From assembly GCA_963818985.1 (NCBI GenBank), contig CAWFUJ010000009.1, positions 186,001-250,000 on the forward strand: 64,000 bases of DNA, in the 5' to 3' direction. A program made the position numbers and the translations under genes. Every line of letters starts with the position of its first letter. The first letter of the stretch is position 1. Shown here piece by piece: positions 19,129 to 28,454 of this stretch. The DNA is from JAFEDN01 sp963818985. Its GTDB lineage: Bacteria; Pseudomonadota; Gammaproteobacteria; Coxiellales; Coxiellaceae. The notes beneath the pieces were generated by a model. The model made no database searches and was not told the origin of the DNA. It saw only the letters and a list, made by a program, of their open reading frames with translations.

Positions 19129-20022
19129 TTATAAAATAACACAAGGAGATTCCCGAGAAAATTTTTTAAATTCTTTGGAATTAATTTTGGTTGTGATTTC
19201 CCAAAAAAATGAGTTTTTATTTCGTACAGATTTTTTAACAAACGGAAAAACACAATCAATATTATCCATTTTAGATTCTGTAGTAATCATATGCAGAGGT
19301 TCCTTAGCTTTGGGAAGAGTTTTAAGTAAAGGAAATATTAAAAGTTCCATCACGAGTCTGTGATGTTTAAATTCAGAGGTGGTAAAACATAATTTACTTT
19401 CTATATGTTGGATTAAGTTATTAACAGTATTTTGATTAAGCCTCAATTGTCTTATTTTATCAATTTTTTTCTTTCTTTTTTGCAGAATCTCTTGATGGAG
19501 AGATGCAAAAAATTTTCTTTCTCTTAATTTTTCCCATACCAAATAGATACTTATTGGTACTGTAAGTAGAGTATATATGATTATATCATCTTGATTAGGG
19601 GTAAGGCTGCATGTTTTTCTTGTATGTAATACGCAAATCAATCTCGGCAAAAAATAATGAAATATTAACTGGGTTATGTTGGTAGAAATCAGAATCGCTG
19701 GTACCAGATTTTTTCTACCACCTATTGATAAATAAATATATTTTGATAACTTATACCAAGGTAAAATTCGTCCCGCTATGTACGAAAATGTGCTGGATTT
19801 GTAATCCATTAGAGCATATCTATGCTTCTCCTCTTCTGCTTCCAATTCGATTCTAATTTCTTTTATCTCACGAGGACAGCCACATGGATTTTCTTGACAA
19901 AACTTGCAAGCGACTCGGATAGCATTAATTTCACTACTTTCTTTAAAAATTTTTTGATTCTTCACAGTTTTTCCAATGTCATGATAATTTTTAATTATTA
20001 TCTTGATTTTCGCAACTGTCAA
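19129..20022 (-). CDS. Membrane-associated hypothetical protein ending in a CaaX box
   Basis: A 297-residue protein, family unknown. N-terminal CKFCQENPCGC is a possible metal site. Three hydrophobic stretches follow (around YIYLSIGG, VPAILISTNITQLIFHYFL, and DIIIYTLLTVPISIYLVW), then a basic helical region. The last four residues are CVIL, a canonical CaaX box whose final Leu would favour geranylgeranylation by host enzymes. No ATG is available near the N-terminus; a TTG at 20022, inside the preceding gene, is the likeliest start. It overlaps the P-loop kinase-like gene by 32 bases. A secreted, host-prenylated effector is inference. Confidence 0.65.
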   Translation of the reverse strand: MTVAKIKIIIKNYHDIGKTVKNQKIFKESSEINAIRVACKFCQENPCGCPREIKEIRIELEAEEEKHRYALMDYKSSTFSYIAGRILPWYKLSKYIYLSIGGRKNLVPAILISTNITQLIFHYFLPRLICVLHTRKTCSLTPNQDDIIIYTLLTVPISIYLVWEKLRERKFFASLHQEILQKRKKKIDKIRQLRLNQNTVNNLIQHIESKLCFTTSEFKHHRLVMELLIFPLLKTLPKAKEPLHMITTESKMDNIDCVFPFVKKSVRNKNSFFWEITTKINSKEFKKFSRESPCVIL

Positions 20023-20530
20023 TAATTCCTGATAGACTGTGGATTATACCAATATTTCGAGGAATTAATTGAATATCACTGGAATCATCATTGTTAATTT
20101 CAATGAAGTCAAAACCGCAGGGAGGTTCGAACAATACATTTATTTTTTGGGCATACTCAGGTGTTACCCAATTATTTCGACGCTTTATTCGTTGATAACA
20201 TATTAATTCTGGGGCATTAATTAAAACAAATTGAATGTATGGAAATTCTGTTAAAATTTCTAATCGATTTTTGTTTCTATACATAGCTTGGGAAATAATA
20301 ATGGGCCTTTGATAGTCGCTTAAAAAAGATTTTATTTTTTCTTTTAACACAGTCGTGTATTCGTCGACCATTGTTTGAGTAAAGGTTTTATTTTTAGAGA
20401 TAGACTCTTTCATGTCAGAAGTTAAAATTTGATCGCCATCAAAATGAAAAAAATTATAATGATCTTGTAGATAATTGGCTAAAAAGCTTTTACCTGAACC
20501 AGTTTTTCCAAAAAAAATGTAAATGAGCAT
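19991..20530 (-). CDS. Small P-loop kinase-like ATPase
   Basis: A 179-residue protein with Walker A FGKTGSGKSFLA near residue 6, a DGDQI segment where related kinases bind substrate, an IIISQAMYR strand, and RIKRR with a lid-like segment. The fold resembles gluconate, shikimate or adenylylsulfate kinases, but the substrate cannot be told. The start at 20530 places Walker A at the usual distance; the frame is open nine codons further. The TGSGKS motif is intact. It overlaps the CaaX-box gene downstream. Confidence 0.72.
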   Translation of the reverse strand: MLIYIFFGKTGSGKSFLANYLQDHYNFFHFDGDQILTSDMKESISKNKTFTQTMVDEYTTVLKEKIKSFLSDYQRPIIISQAMYRNKNRLEILTEFPYIQFVLINAPELICYQRIKRRNNWVTPEYAQKINVLFEPPCGFDFIEINNDDSSDIQLIPRNIGIIHSLSGIIDSCENQDNN

Positions 20531-20598
20531 ATAGTGTAAAATAAGTATTACGGTCAAAAAATATATTTAGTTTCGTAGTTTTCAATGCGATTCTAAAG

Positions 20599-21819
20599 CT
20601 ATGTTAGAATTGCATTTCGATAAAAATCACTTATAAATTCTACCAAACGTAATGCAATTGCCGATTTAGATAATACAGGTAAATCAACTCTCTGGCCATC
20701 ATGGGAGAGAAAGGTCACACTATTTTTTTGGTTGATTCCAAAACCTTGGCCATTTTCCACGGCATTAAGCACAATCATATGGACAGCTTTTTTATGGAGT
20801 TTGGCCATAGCATTTTGAAGATGATTATCTGTCTCCGCTGCAAAACCAACCGTTAACGGTTGGGGATGAGATTTTTGAACAGTGGCCAGTATATCGGGGT
20901 TCTTAATCATTTTTAATGAAAATAAATCAGAATCACGTTTAATTTTAACAGGAGAAGTCAATTCGGGCTTATAGTCGGCCACCGCGGCCGCGCCGACAAA
21001 TATATCACAAGGTAAATTTTCCATGACCGCTTGATGCATTTCCTCAGCAGAAGTAACTGCTATTTTTTTTACCTGACTAGGTGGAGATAAGGTGGAAGGA
21101 CCACTGATTAGCACCACTTGTGCACCTAATTTTGCAAAAACTTCGGCAATAGAATAGCCCATGCTACCTGAACTTAAAGTTGCAATATAGCGAACCGGAT
21201 CAATGGCTTCATGTGTAGGGCCGGCAGTAATAAGAATTTTTTTCCCTAAAAAAACCGAAGGAGATGAATTTAAATAAAAATTTTCCAACCATGTCATTAA
21301 CTCAATAGGCTGAACTAGCCGACCCATGCCATTGTCTCCACAAGCTTGCTCGCCTAAGTCAGGGCCAATAAAATGAGTGCCACGATTTATTAAACAATTA
21401 ACATTTTCCTGGGTAGCCGGGTGTTGCCACATGTACATATTCATTGCCGGCACAATCGCCAAAGGAACTGTACTGGCCAGACAAAGGGTGGTGAGTAAAT
21501 CATCAGCTAAACCATGTGCTAACCGAGCAATGATATCAGCGCTGGCAGGTGCAACCATTATCATATCGGCCCATCGTGCTAGCTGAATATGACCTATATT
21601 GCTTTCAAAATGATGCTCGAATAAATCGCTATAAACTGGTCTGCCTGACAATACTTCAAGAGTGAGAGGCGTCACAAATTGTTTGGCATGTTGAGTGAGA
21701 ATGATTTGAACATGAGCTCCCGCTTGGCGAATTAAGCGGACCAATTCGCATATTTTATATGCGGCAATTCCCCCGGTTATGCCGAGTAAAATCTTTTTTC
21801 CATTTAATAAATTATTCAT
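20599..21819 (-). CDS. coaBC: Phosphopantothenoylcysteine decarboxylase / synthetase
   Basis: A 406-residue bifunctional enzyme for two CoA steps: ligation of cysteine to 4'-phosphopantothenate (CoaB) and FMN-dependent decarboxylation (CoaC). The CoaC half shows GKKILLGITGGIAAYK, NIGHIQLARWAD and PAMNMYMWQHPA with the active-site region. The CoaB half starts near residue 185 with KKILITAGPTHEAIDPVRYI, SSGSMGY, then AAVADYKP and KIKRD. The length fits E. coli Dfp (406 aa). An ATG 7 codons upstream (21840) is an alternative; neither has a clear ribosome-binding site. It complements the nearby pan operon functionally. Confidence 0.95.
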   Translation of the reverse strand: MNNLLNGKKILLGITGGIAAYKICELVRLIRQAGAHVQIILTQHAKQFVTPLTLEVLSGRPVYSDLFEHHFESNIGHIQLARWADMIMVAPASADIIARLAHGLADDLLTTLCLASTVPLAIVPAMNMYMWQHPATQENVNCLINRGTHFIGPDLGEQACGDNGMGRLVQPIELMTWLENFYLNSSPSVFLGKKILITAGPTHEAIDPVRYIATLSSGSMGYSIAEVFAKLGAQVVLISGPSTLSPPSQVKKIAVTSAEEMHQAVMENLPCDIFVGAAAVADYKPELTSPVKIKRDSDLFSLKMIKNPDILATVQKSHPQPLTVGFAAETDNHLQNAMAKLHKKAVHMIVLNAVENGQGFGINQKNSVTFLSHDGQRVDLPVLSKSAIALRLVEFISDFYRNAILT

Positions 21820-21931
21820 AGCTATATTGAAGCGCTTCATAAAAGAAAAAGCAATGATTGTTTGTCATGCACAAAGGCAATTACTTCAGCACTAGATTTT
21901 ACCACACAGTTATGTTTAAATTTGTTCATTA

Positions 21932-22006
21932 TTCACTAGGGGTGCCTAAAAGGCTGAGAGAGTCCCTTTGAACCTGATCAGGCTAATACCTGCGAAGGGA
22001 AGTGAA
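21932..22006 (+). promoter_or_regulatory. TPP riboswitch (THI element)
   Basis: The conserved core is easily read: GGGGTGCC, CTGAGAG, then ACCTGATCAGGCTAATACCTG and GCGAAGGGAAGTGA, with TTCACT/AGTGA closing the P1 stem. It lies about 75 bases upstream of thiC. By the family's known behaviour, binding of thiamine pyrophosphate should turn off the thi operon. All core positions look intact although thiC behind it is frameshifted. Confidence 0.96.
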
Positions 22007-22080
22007 ACAAAATCATTTTTGTATGATGTGTTTTCTTTCTTCGCGTGTGCCTGGCTCAAAATATTGAAATGGAGCCTCAT

Positions 22081-23733
22081 ATGCAAATTGATAATGACTT
22101 ACGCCAACCTTTATCTGGATCTAAAAAAATTTATCTTTCTGGTAGCATCTATCCTGAAGTACAAGTCCCGATGCGAGAAATATCCTTAAGTAATCAAGGC
22201 GCTTTAACCGTATATGATACTTCTGGACCTTATACCGACCCTTTTATTTCCATTGCTCTTAATTCAGGATTGCCGGAGGTCCGCAGTGATTGGATCGAAG
22301 CAAGAAATGATTCGGAAAAATATCTTAGCAATATCCACGATCAAAAATTAAGTCAGCAACGAGGGGGCGATTTACAGCGCCAACCGAGTAAAGCCCGTAA
22401 CGGCAGACAGCTCACCCAAATGTATTATGCCAAACGTGGTATTATTACTCCGGAAATGGAATATGCCGCATTCGCGAAAATCAAAACCGTGTTAATAAAA
22501 ATTTGATCACCCCTGAATTTGTGCGTGATGAAATTGCCGAGGTCGAGCGATTATCCCTGCAAATATCAACCATCTTGAACTTGAACCTATGGTCATTGGC
22601 CGAAATTTTTTAGTGAAAATCAATGCCAATATCGGTAATTCTCCGGTTAGTTCATCGATTGAAGAAGAAGTTGAAAAATTGATTTGGGCGATTCGTTGGG
22701 GTGCAGATACGGTGATGGATCTTTCAACAGGAAAAAATATTCATGCCACCCGTGATTTTATTATTCGTAATTCACCTGTCCCTATTGGCACAGTGCCTAT
22801 TTATCAAGCTTTAGAAAAAGTAGGGGGAGTAGCGGAAGATTTAACTTGGCAAATTTTTCGCGATACATTGATTGAGCAAGCCGAACAAGGAGTCGATTAT
22901 TTCACGATTCATGCGGGTGTATTATTGCGTTAGTCCTTTGGCTTTAAACCGAGTGACTGGAATTGTTTCGCGTGGCGGTTCGATTATGGCTAAATGGTGT
23001 ATTGCGCAACCATAAAGAAAATTTTCTTTATACGCATTTTGAAGAAATTTGTGAAATCATGCGTAGTTATGATGTGAGTTTTTCATTGGGTGATGGTTTG
23101 CGTCCTGGATCAATTGCCGATGCGAATGACGCAGCACAATTTGCTGAATTGAAAACATTAGGTGAATTAACTCAAATTGCCTGGAAACACGACGTGCAAG
23201 TGATGATCGAAGGACCTGGGCATGTTCCCATGCATTTGTTGAAAGAAAATATGGATAAACAATTAGAATATTGTATTGAAGCGCCATTTTATACCTTAGG
23301 CCCTTTGACCACCGATATTGCTCCAGGATATGATCATATTACCAGCGCCATTGGTGCTGCTATGATGGGTTGGTATGGTACCGCAGTTTTATGCTATGTC
23401 ACGCCGAAGGAACATTTGGCTTTGCCCAATAAAGAAGACGTAAAACAGGGGATTATCGCTTATAAAATTGCCGCCCATGCTGCAGATCTTGCCAAAGGGC
23501 ATCCGGCAGCGCAATTTCGCGATAATGCCTTATCAGCAGCACGTTTTGAGTTTCGCTGGGAAGATCAATTTAATTTATCCTTAGATCCCGATACAGCGCG
23601 CGCCTATCATGATGAAAAATTACCGCAGGAACAAGCTAAAGTTGCCCATTTTTGTTCGATGTGCGGCCCAAAATTTTGTTCCATGCAAATTAGTCATGAA
23701 ATTCTTCATTATGCAGCCCAATCAAAATTATGA
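22081..23733 (+). pseudogene. thiC: Phosphomethylpyrimidine synthase, frameshifted
   Basis: ThiC is the radical-SAM enzyme turning AIR into HMP-P. The sequence covers the whole protein from MQIDNDLRQPLSGSKKIYL to the C-terminal cluster motif CSMCGPKFC, but in three frames: to 22506, 22589-22933, and 22963-23733. The breaks are a missing A near 22473 (GCATTCGC for GCAATTCGC), a missing G near 22545, missing bases near 22936 (the stop TAG after VLLR), and an extra C near 23010. Between breaks the sequence is well conserved (INANIGNSPVSSSIEEEVEK, DGLRPGSIADANDAA, IEGPGHVPMH). Either recent loss or local consensus errors; as written, no ThiC is made. Confidence 0.9.
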
Positions 23734-24836
23734 AAACAGCCGTGGTTGGTGGTGGAATTATGGGACAATTATTGTCTTTGGCGTTAATCGAGGCGGGGAA
23801 TAAAGTCAGTGTTTTCGATGATAATAATGATGATAATAATAAAGAGAGGGTGGTCATGAATTGTAGTATGGCGGCTGCAGGCTTACTGAGTCCCATTTCA
23901 GAATTAGAGAAATCAACACGATTGATTTATGACATGGGAATGGCAGCGGTTGCTCAACATTGGCCTCATATATTATCGAAGTTAAATGCTGATATTTATT
24001 TTCGACGCTCTGGTTGTTTAGTCTTATCGCATCCGCAAGACAAAGCCGATTTAAGACGTTTAATTGATATCATTGGCGCCAAATTAAATGCTTCAGTGAA
24101 TAATCAATATTATAAAAAATTAATTCAGGAAGAGATAGTTGTTCTTGAGCCAGAGCTGAGTAAGTTTGAAGAAGCTTATCATTTTCCTAATGAAGCTCAT
24201 CTGGATAATCAAGCATTATTAATAGCCTTGCAACAGTATCTTTGTGGTCAAGGTGTTTCCTGGCATCAACAGTGGATAACTGAAGTCGCGCCCGGGCAGG
24301 TTAAAATTAATCATCAGATTGAAAGGTTCGATATTGTATTTGATTGCCGAGGCATGGGCGCGAAAAAAAATTTCCCAGATTTGCAAGGTATTCGGGGCGA
24401 ATTGATTTGGTTATATGCGCCAGAAGTTAATATTAAATGTCCGATTCGGCTTCAACATCCTCGTTATAGTTTATACCTGGCACCTAGACCTAATCACGTT
24501 TACTTGATCGGAGCAAGTGAAATTCATGCAGAAAATTATGAACCGATCTCAGTGCGATCAGCATTGGAATTTTTGACGGCTGCTTTTTATGTGCATTCTG
24601 GCTTTGCCGAAGCACGTATTTTGAAAACTGTGACACAATGCCGTCCTACCTTTGCTGATAGTTTACCTAAAATTAAATATGCCCAAGGATTAGTGGCAGT
24701 GAATGGTTTATATCGTCATGGATTTTTAATTGCACCGGCTTTGGCCGCCGAAATATTGCGATGGTTAGAACATGGTGTTTCGGCGGTGCATTATCCTCAG
24801 ATAGGAGAGTTTTATGATTCAAGTCCACTTCAATGA
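23730..24836 (+). CDS. thiO: FAD-dependent glycine oxidase ThiO
   Basis: A 368-residue D-amino-acid-oxidase-fold flavoprotein. The FAD motif VVGGGIMGQLLSLALIEAG lies at the N-terminus, with AAGLLSP and the C-terminal GLYRHGFLIAPALA typical of ThiO. It oxidises glycine to iminoacetate for the thiazole ring, the aerobic alternative to ThiH. The ATG overlaps the thiC stop (ATGA) and its end overlaps thiS by 23 bases, so translation is coupled along the operon. Intact. Confidence 0.92.
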   Translation: MKTAVVGGGIMGQLLSLALIEAGNKVSVFDDNNDDNNKERVVMNCSMAAAGLLSPISELEKSTRLIYDMGMAAVAQHWPHILSKLNADIYFRRSGCLVLSHPQDKADLRRLIDIIGAKLNASVNNQYYKKLIQEEIVVLEPELSKFEEAYHFPNEAHLDNQALLIALQQYLCGQGVSWHQQWITEVAPGQVKINHQIERFDIVFDCRGMGAKKNFPDLQGIRGELIWLYAPEVNIKCPIRLQHPRYSLYLAPRPNHVYLIGASEIHAENYEPISVRSALEFLTAAFYVHSGFAEARILKTVTQCRPTFADSLPKIKYAQGLVAVNGLYRHGFLIAPALAAEILRWLEHGVSAVHYPQIGEFYDSSPLQ

Positions 24837-25017
24837 TCAATTGATATTTCTTGATGATAATTATTCACTCGCTGAGTTTCTTATTCAGAAAAATTATACC
24901 AAAGATTATTTTGCAGTAGTGGTTAATCGAAATTTTATCGCCCGAAGCCAATATGCAGCGACCTTGCTTAAAAATGAGGATATTATTGAATTAATTTCAC
25001 CGATGCAGGGAGGATAA
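24814..25017 (+). CDS. thiS: Sulfur carrier protein ThiS
   Basis: A 67-residue ubiquitin-like sulfur carrier ending in MQGG; the terminal Gly-Gly becomes the thiocarboxylate that donates sulfur to the thiazole. AGGAGAG stands before the ATG inside the end of thiO. Length and C-terminus fit the family. No thiF homologue is present in the window, so the activating enzyme must be elsewhere or shared. Confidence 0.93.
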   Translation: MIQVHFNDQLIFLDDNYSLAEFLIQKNYTKDYFAVVVNRNFIARSQYAATLLKNEDIIELISPMQGG

Positions 25018-25020
25018 ACC

Positions 25021-25812
25021 ATGTGGCACTTAGCAGGTAAAGTTCTTTCAAGCCGTTTACTATTAGGTACTGCACGATATCCTTCGCTACAAACTATGCG
25101 TGATGCCATCTTGGCTTCGCAAACAAATATTATAACGGTTTCACTGCGTCGAGAAATAGCAGGTGACCACCGGGCTGAAACATTTTTGAATTATATTCAT
25201 TCGATCGATTGTCATATTTTGCCTAATACCGCAGGCTGTCATAGTGCTGATGAAGCGATCACGACTGCAGAAATGGCCCGAGAAATTTTCAAAACCCAAT
25301 GGATTAAATTGGAAGTTATTGGGGATGATTATAATTTACAGCCCGATCCTTTTGAGTTATTAAAGGCAGCAAAAGCATTGGTTAAACGGGGCTTTGAAGT
25401 TTTTCCATACTGTACCGCTGATTTAATTCTATGCCAACGTTTAATAGATAACGGTTGCAATATTTTGATGCCATGGGCAGCACCAATTGGCTCTGGCAAA
25501 GGAATTATCGATCCATATTCTTTAATCACACTGCGCGCCCGCTTACCACAAGTGACATTAATTATAGATGCTGGCATTGGCAAACCTTCGCATGCGGTGC
25601 AAGCGCTCGAGTTGGGATTTGATGGGGTTTTATTAAATACCGCGGTTTCTCTGGCAAAAGACCCTGTGCGAATGGCAATGGCTTTTGATCGTGCAGTCTC
25701 TGCAGGACGTCTTGCCTACGAGGCTGGCGTCATGCCAGAGCGAGATTTTGCCAATCCCAGCACTCATTTATTGGATACGCCATTCTGGCATCAGCAACAA
25801 AAAATATGTTAA
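25021..25812 (+). CDS. thiG: Thiazole synthase
   Basis: A 263-residue TIM-barrel enzyme joining DXP, iminoacetate and ThiS-thiocarboxylate. It has LLGTARYPS (LGTGKYPS in most relatives), LPNTAGC, the Lys-bearing strand WIKLEVIGDD, LMPWAAPIGSGKGI, DAGIGKPSHA and GVLLNTAV, in normal order. It starts 3 bases after thiS and overlaps thiDE by 7 bases. Intact and full length. Confidence 0.95.
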   Translation: MWHLAGKVLSSRLLLGTARYPSLQTMRDAILASQTNIITVSLRREIAGDHRAETFLNYIHSIDCHILPNTAGCHSADEAITTAEMAREIFKTQWIKLEVIGDDYNLQPDPFELLKAAKALVKRGFEVFPYCTADLILCQRLIDNGCNILMPWAAPIGSGKGIIDPYSLITLRARLPQVTLIIDAGIGKPSHAVQALELGFDGVLLNTAVSLAKDPVRMAMAFDRAVSAGRLAYEAGVMPERDFANPSTHLLDTPFWHQQQKIC

Positions 25813-27272
25813 AGCCAGTGGCTTGGACCATTGCTGGGTCCGATCCCAGTGGTGGGGCTGGTATTCAAGCTGATTTACATACGTTTCAACAATTAGGGGT
25901 GCACGGTGCAACGGTCATTACGGCTATTACCGCACAAAATTCATCATGTGTGACGAATATTCATTATCTTTCTCCAGAACTTATTCAGCAACAATTATTT
26001 ACCTTAAAAAGTGAACTGCCACCTGTTGGGATTAAAATTGGTATGCTTGGGCATAGTTCCACAATTAAATGTATTGCCGATTTTTTAAATAATTATACAG
26101 GATACGTGATATTAGATCCGGTTTTCATAGCCTCATCAGGGCAGGGATTGTTTAGCGGGGATATTGATAATTATCTCCATCAATTCTCTAAGCTGTTTCC
26201 AAGTATTGATTTGCTGACGCCCAACATCCATGAAGCTGAAATATTGACAGGGCAATCCATTCATAGTCACCAAGATATGCAAATGGCAGCGAAAAAACTT
26301 TTAACTATGGGTATAAAAAATATATTAATTAAAGGTGGACATTTAAATCATAACCTTTGTCAAGATTATTGGAGCAATGGAGTTGAATCTTTATGGCTAT
26401 CTAGCCCTCGTTATCCATCTAAAAATTATCGTGGCAGTGGTTGCGTTTTTTCATCGGCGGTCACCGCAAGTTTAACATTAGGATACGAACTAAAAGACGC
26501 ATTAGTGATTGCCAAAATGACCATCAATCAAGGTATACGCTTAGCTAATTCTACCCATGACGAGATAACGTTTATTAATTTTGGAAGTTGGCCAGAAGAT
26601 GAACTGGATTTGCCATTTCTAGCAGATCAACACCTTCAACGATTGCCGAGTCCATTTCCAGATTGTGGCGAAGAACCGCTAGGTTTATATCCCATTGTCG
26701 ATAATAGCCAATGGTTACCTTTATTGTTTTCCGCAGGAATTACCACCGTCCAGTTACGAATTAAGAATACATCTATTCACGAATTAGAAAATGAGATTGT
26801 AAAAAGTATTCAATTGGCCAAGCAATATAATGCTCGACTTTTTATAAATGATTATTGGCAGCTGGCAATTAAATATAGGGGATATGGTGTGCATTTGGGG
26901 CAAGATGATTTAAAAACTGCAGACATTGAAAAAATTCATCAAGCGGGGTTGAGACTAGGGATCAGCACCCATTGTTATTATGAAGTGGCTCGTGCTCACA
27001 GGTATAAGCCGTCATACGTTGCATGTGGTCCAATCTTTAAAACTTTTAGCAAAGTGATGTCTTTTCCTCCTCAAGGTCATGCGCTTTTAAAACGCTGGAA
27101 AAACACCTTAAAAAGTTATCCATTGGTTGCAATTGGTGGAATAAATGCAGAAAATATTTCGCAAGTATGGGCAACAGGCATCAGTGGCATTGCAGTGATT
27201 TCAGCCATTACTCAGGCGCCTGATCCAATTTTAGCGACAAAAAAACTATTGGCAAGCATGCAGAATATTTGA
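25806..27272 (+). CDS. thiDE: Fused HMP-P kinase / thiamine-phosphate synthase (ThiD-ThiE)
   Basis: A 488-residue fusion. Residues 1-265 are ThiD: WTIAGSDPSGGAGIQADL, LDPVFIASSG, LLTPNIHEAE, LIKGGH and GSGCVFSSAV. Residues about 290-488 are ThiE: LGLYPIVD, TTVQLRIK, ARLFINDYWQLA, GVHLGQDD, LGISTHCYYE, ACGPIF and VAIGGINAENI. The protein would phosphorylate HMP-P and join it with thiazole phosphate. ThiDE fusions in either order are known in several bacteria. It is the last gene of the riboswitch-controlled operon; no terminator is evident after it. Confidence 0.94.
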   Translation: MLKPVAWTIAGSDPSGGAGIQADLHTFQQLGVHGATVITAITAQNSSCVTNIHYLSPELIQQQLFTLKSELPPVGIKIGMLGHSSTIKCIADFLNNYTGYVILDPVFIASSGQGLFSGDIDNYLHQFSKLFPSIDLLTPNIHEAEILTGQSIHSHQDMQMAAKKLLTMGIKNILIKGGHLNHNLCQDYWSNGVESLWLSSPRYPSKNYRGSGCVFSSAVTASLTLGYELKDALVIAKMTINQGIRLANSTHDEITFINFGSWPEDELDLPFLADQHLQRLPSPFPDCGEEPLGLYPIVDNSQWLPLLFSAGITTVQLRIKNTSIHELENEIVKSIQLAKQYNARLFINDYWQLAIKYRGYGVHLGQDDLKTADIEKIHQAGLRLGISTHCYYEVARAHRYKPSYVACGPIFKTFSKVMSFPPQGHALLKRWKNTLKSYPLVAIGGINAENISQVWATGISGIAVISAITQAPDPILATKKLLASMQNI

Positions 27273-27344
27273 TTCTAGTAAGAAAGATATTTAATATAAC
27301 ATAAATGAATGATAAAGATTTAAATAAAATTTCTTAAACAACAA

Positions 27345-27575
27345 GTGACGGCGGTTGAAAGATGCTATTATACTATGACTCTTGCAAATAAAAAATTTCT
27401 TTATGTGAACATTAATCGTTCGAATCATGGGTTTTACTGTAAAGAGATGCGCAGTAGTGCGCTACGTTTAGTTAATATTCATGCACATGTTTATGGATTA
27501 CTAAATAATTCAGAAGTAGACGCAAAAGCCGCTAGAGAAGATCGACATTTTTCTAATAGTTTTTCATTTAGCTAA
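27345..27575 (+). CDS. Small hypothetical ORF (doubtful)
   Basis: A 76-codon frame from GTG 27345, or 66 codons from ATG 27375, in the gap after thiDE. No family is recognised. Its 3' end overlaps the end of the minus-strand ankyrin remnant by 12 bases. The sequence TTGAAAGATGCTATTATACT just upstream of the ATG looks more like promoter than coding sequence. It may be a chance frame. Confidence 0.25.
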   Translation: MTAVERCYYTMTLANKKFLYVNINRSNHGFYCKEMRSSALRLVNIHAHVYGLLNNSEVDAKAAREDRHFSNSFSFS

Positions 27576-28254
27576 CAACCTAATATTTATTTTTTTAAGA
27601 TGTAAACATGAATTTTTGTTTTTTTCTTTATCAGAGGAAGGTTGCCAAATTAAATGCGTTGTTTTCAATGGATTATTATTAAAGCTTATCATTTTATAAT
27701 CGTCTTCTGCTTTGCTAAGAGACGTTTGTAAGTTGATTTGGATATTAGAATCTAAATTTTTTTCTAATTTGTTTTTTAAAAAAGACATATATATTTCGCA
27801 TATTGACAATGCATTGGGGTAGTCTTTCAACTCACGATATGATAAATAAAGCACCTTCGAGAGATTTTCATTATGTTGTTTGGTTTATAATGTTCTGTCC
27901 TTAAAGATAGTCCTTTCTCAGCACTAGTCATTGCAACTTTATAATCCTTTCCATTATAAGCTTTGATTGCCGTACTCAACAAATTTATTTTTTCTCTACT
28001 TATTTCTATATTCCTCACAGCTTTTTGGGATAATCTAAGTTTTGTTTTAAATTCAAGGACGTTACTCAGTATACTTTTCTTTATAGGAACGAAATCTTGA
28101 TCTAGTAGGAATAAGGCGATGTGTAAGTAATTTGGACCTGTCATCATCTGAGCCAAAACTACAATAAGCGGGCTATATCCAAGGCCTTGCAAATAAGAAG
28201 ATTTATTCTTTTTAAAAGGTTGAAAATTAGTATCCGCACTGAAACATTCTACTA
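27564..28254 (-). pseudogene. 3' part of the interrupted ankyrin-repeat gene
   Basis: This is the downstream half of the ankyrin gene whose 5' part lies at 33413-34536. After removal of the mobile element and one TCTACTA copy, codon GAA joins to TGT TTC AGT and continues open for 18 codons into SYLQGLGYSPLIVVLAQMM, an ankyrin-like segment (NYLHIALFLLDQDFVP follows). A TPR-like stretch comes next (AIKAYNGKDYKVAMTSAEKGLSL). A further one-base shift near 27850 separates it from the last stretch, LYLSYRELKDYPNALSICEIYM to the stop at 27564. The reading frame across the junction is the evidence that both halves were one gene. Confidence 0.85.
28248..28254. repeat. Target-site duplication, left copy (TCTACTA)
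   Basis: TCTACTA stands directly before the left end (ACCTCAG...) of the mobile element and again directly after its right end at 33413-33419. A 7-bp duplication suits the IS982 family. Confidence 0.88.
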
Positions 28255-28325
28255 ACCTCAGTTAGGAGTATTCGCTAGTAATTTAATAGTTTCTAATTTC
28301 ACAAGATCGATAGCGAAGTAGTCAA
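28255..28325 (-). pseudogene. Vestige of a second IS982 transposase, C-terminus only
   Basis: Read on the minus strand, this stretch encodes IDYFAIDLVKLETIKL then LANTPN and a stop. It aligns with the C-terminus of the right-hand transposase (AAYAIEPLKLSAIKLIAKTPN). The last codons and the stop lie within the terminal repeat in both copies. It is either a remnant of an inverted second IS or a long shared terminal repeat; the protein-level match favours the first. Confidence 0.72.
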
Positions 28326-28454
28326 TTCCACCTTCTCTTTTGGCGGAACATCATCAAGTCAGTGCATTGACAGTATCCCCCGAATATTGCCTAATAAGGC
28401 CGACCAATACTGTCCCAGGAACGAAATTAAAAACTGATCAGGAGATCAATATCC

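Noticed and set aside
23600..23850. Alternative frames across the thiC/thiO junction
   Set aside because: The ThiC Fe-S motif and the ThiO FAD motif fix the true frames.
27419..27433. GTTCGAATC resembling a tRNA T-arm
   Set aside because: No acceptor stem, D-arm or anticodon arm can be built around it.
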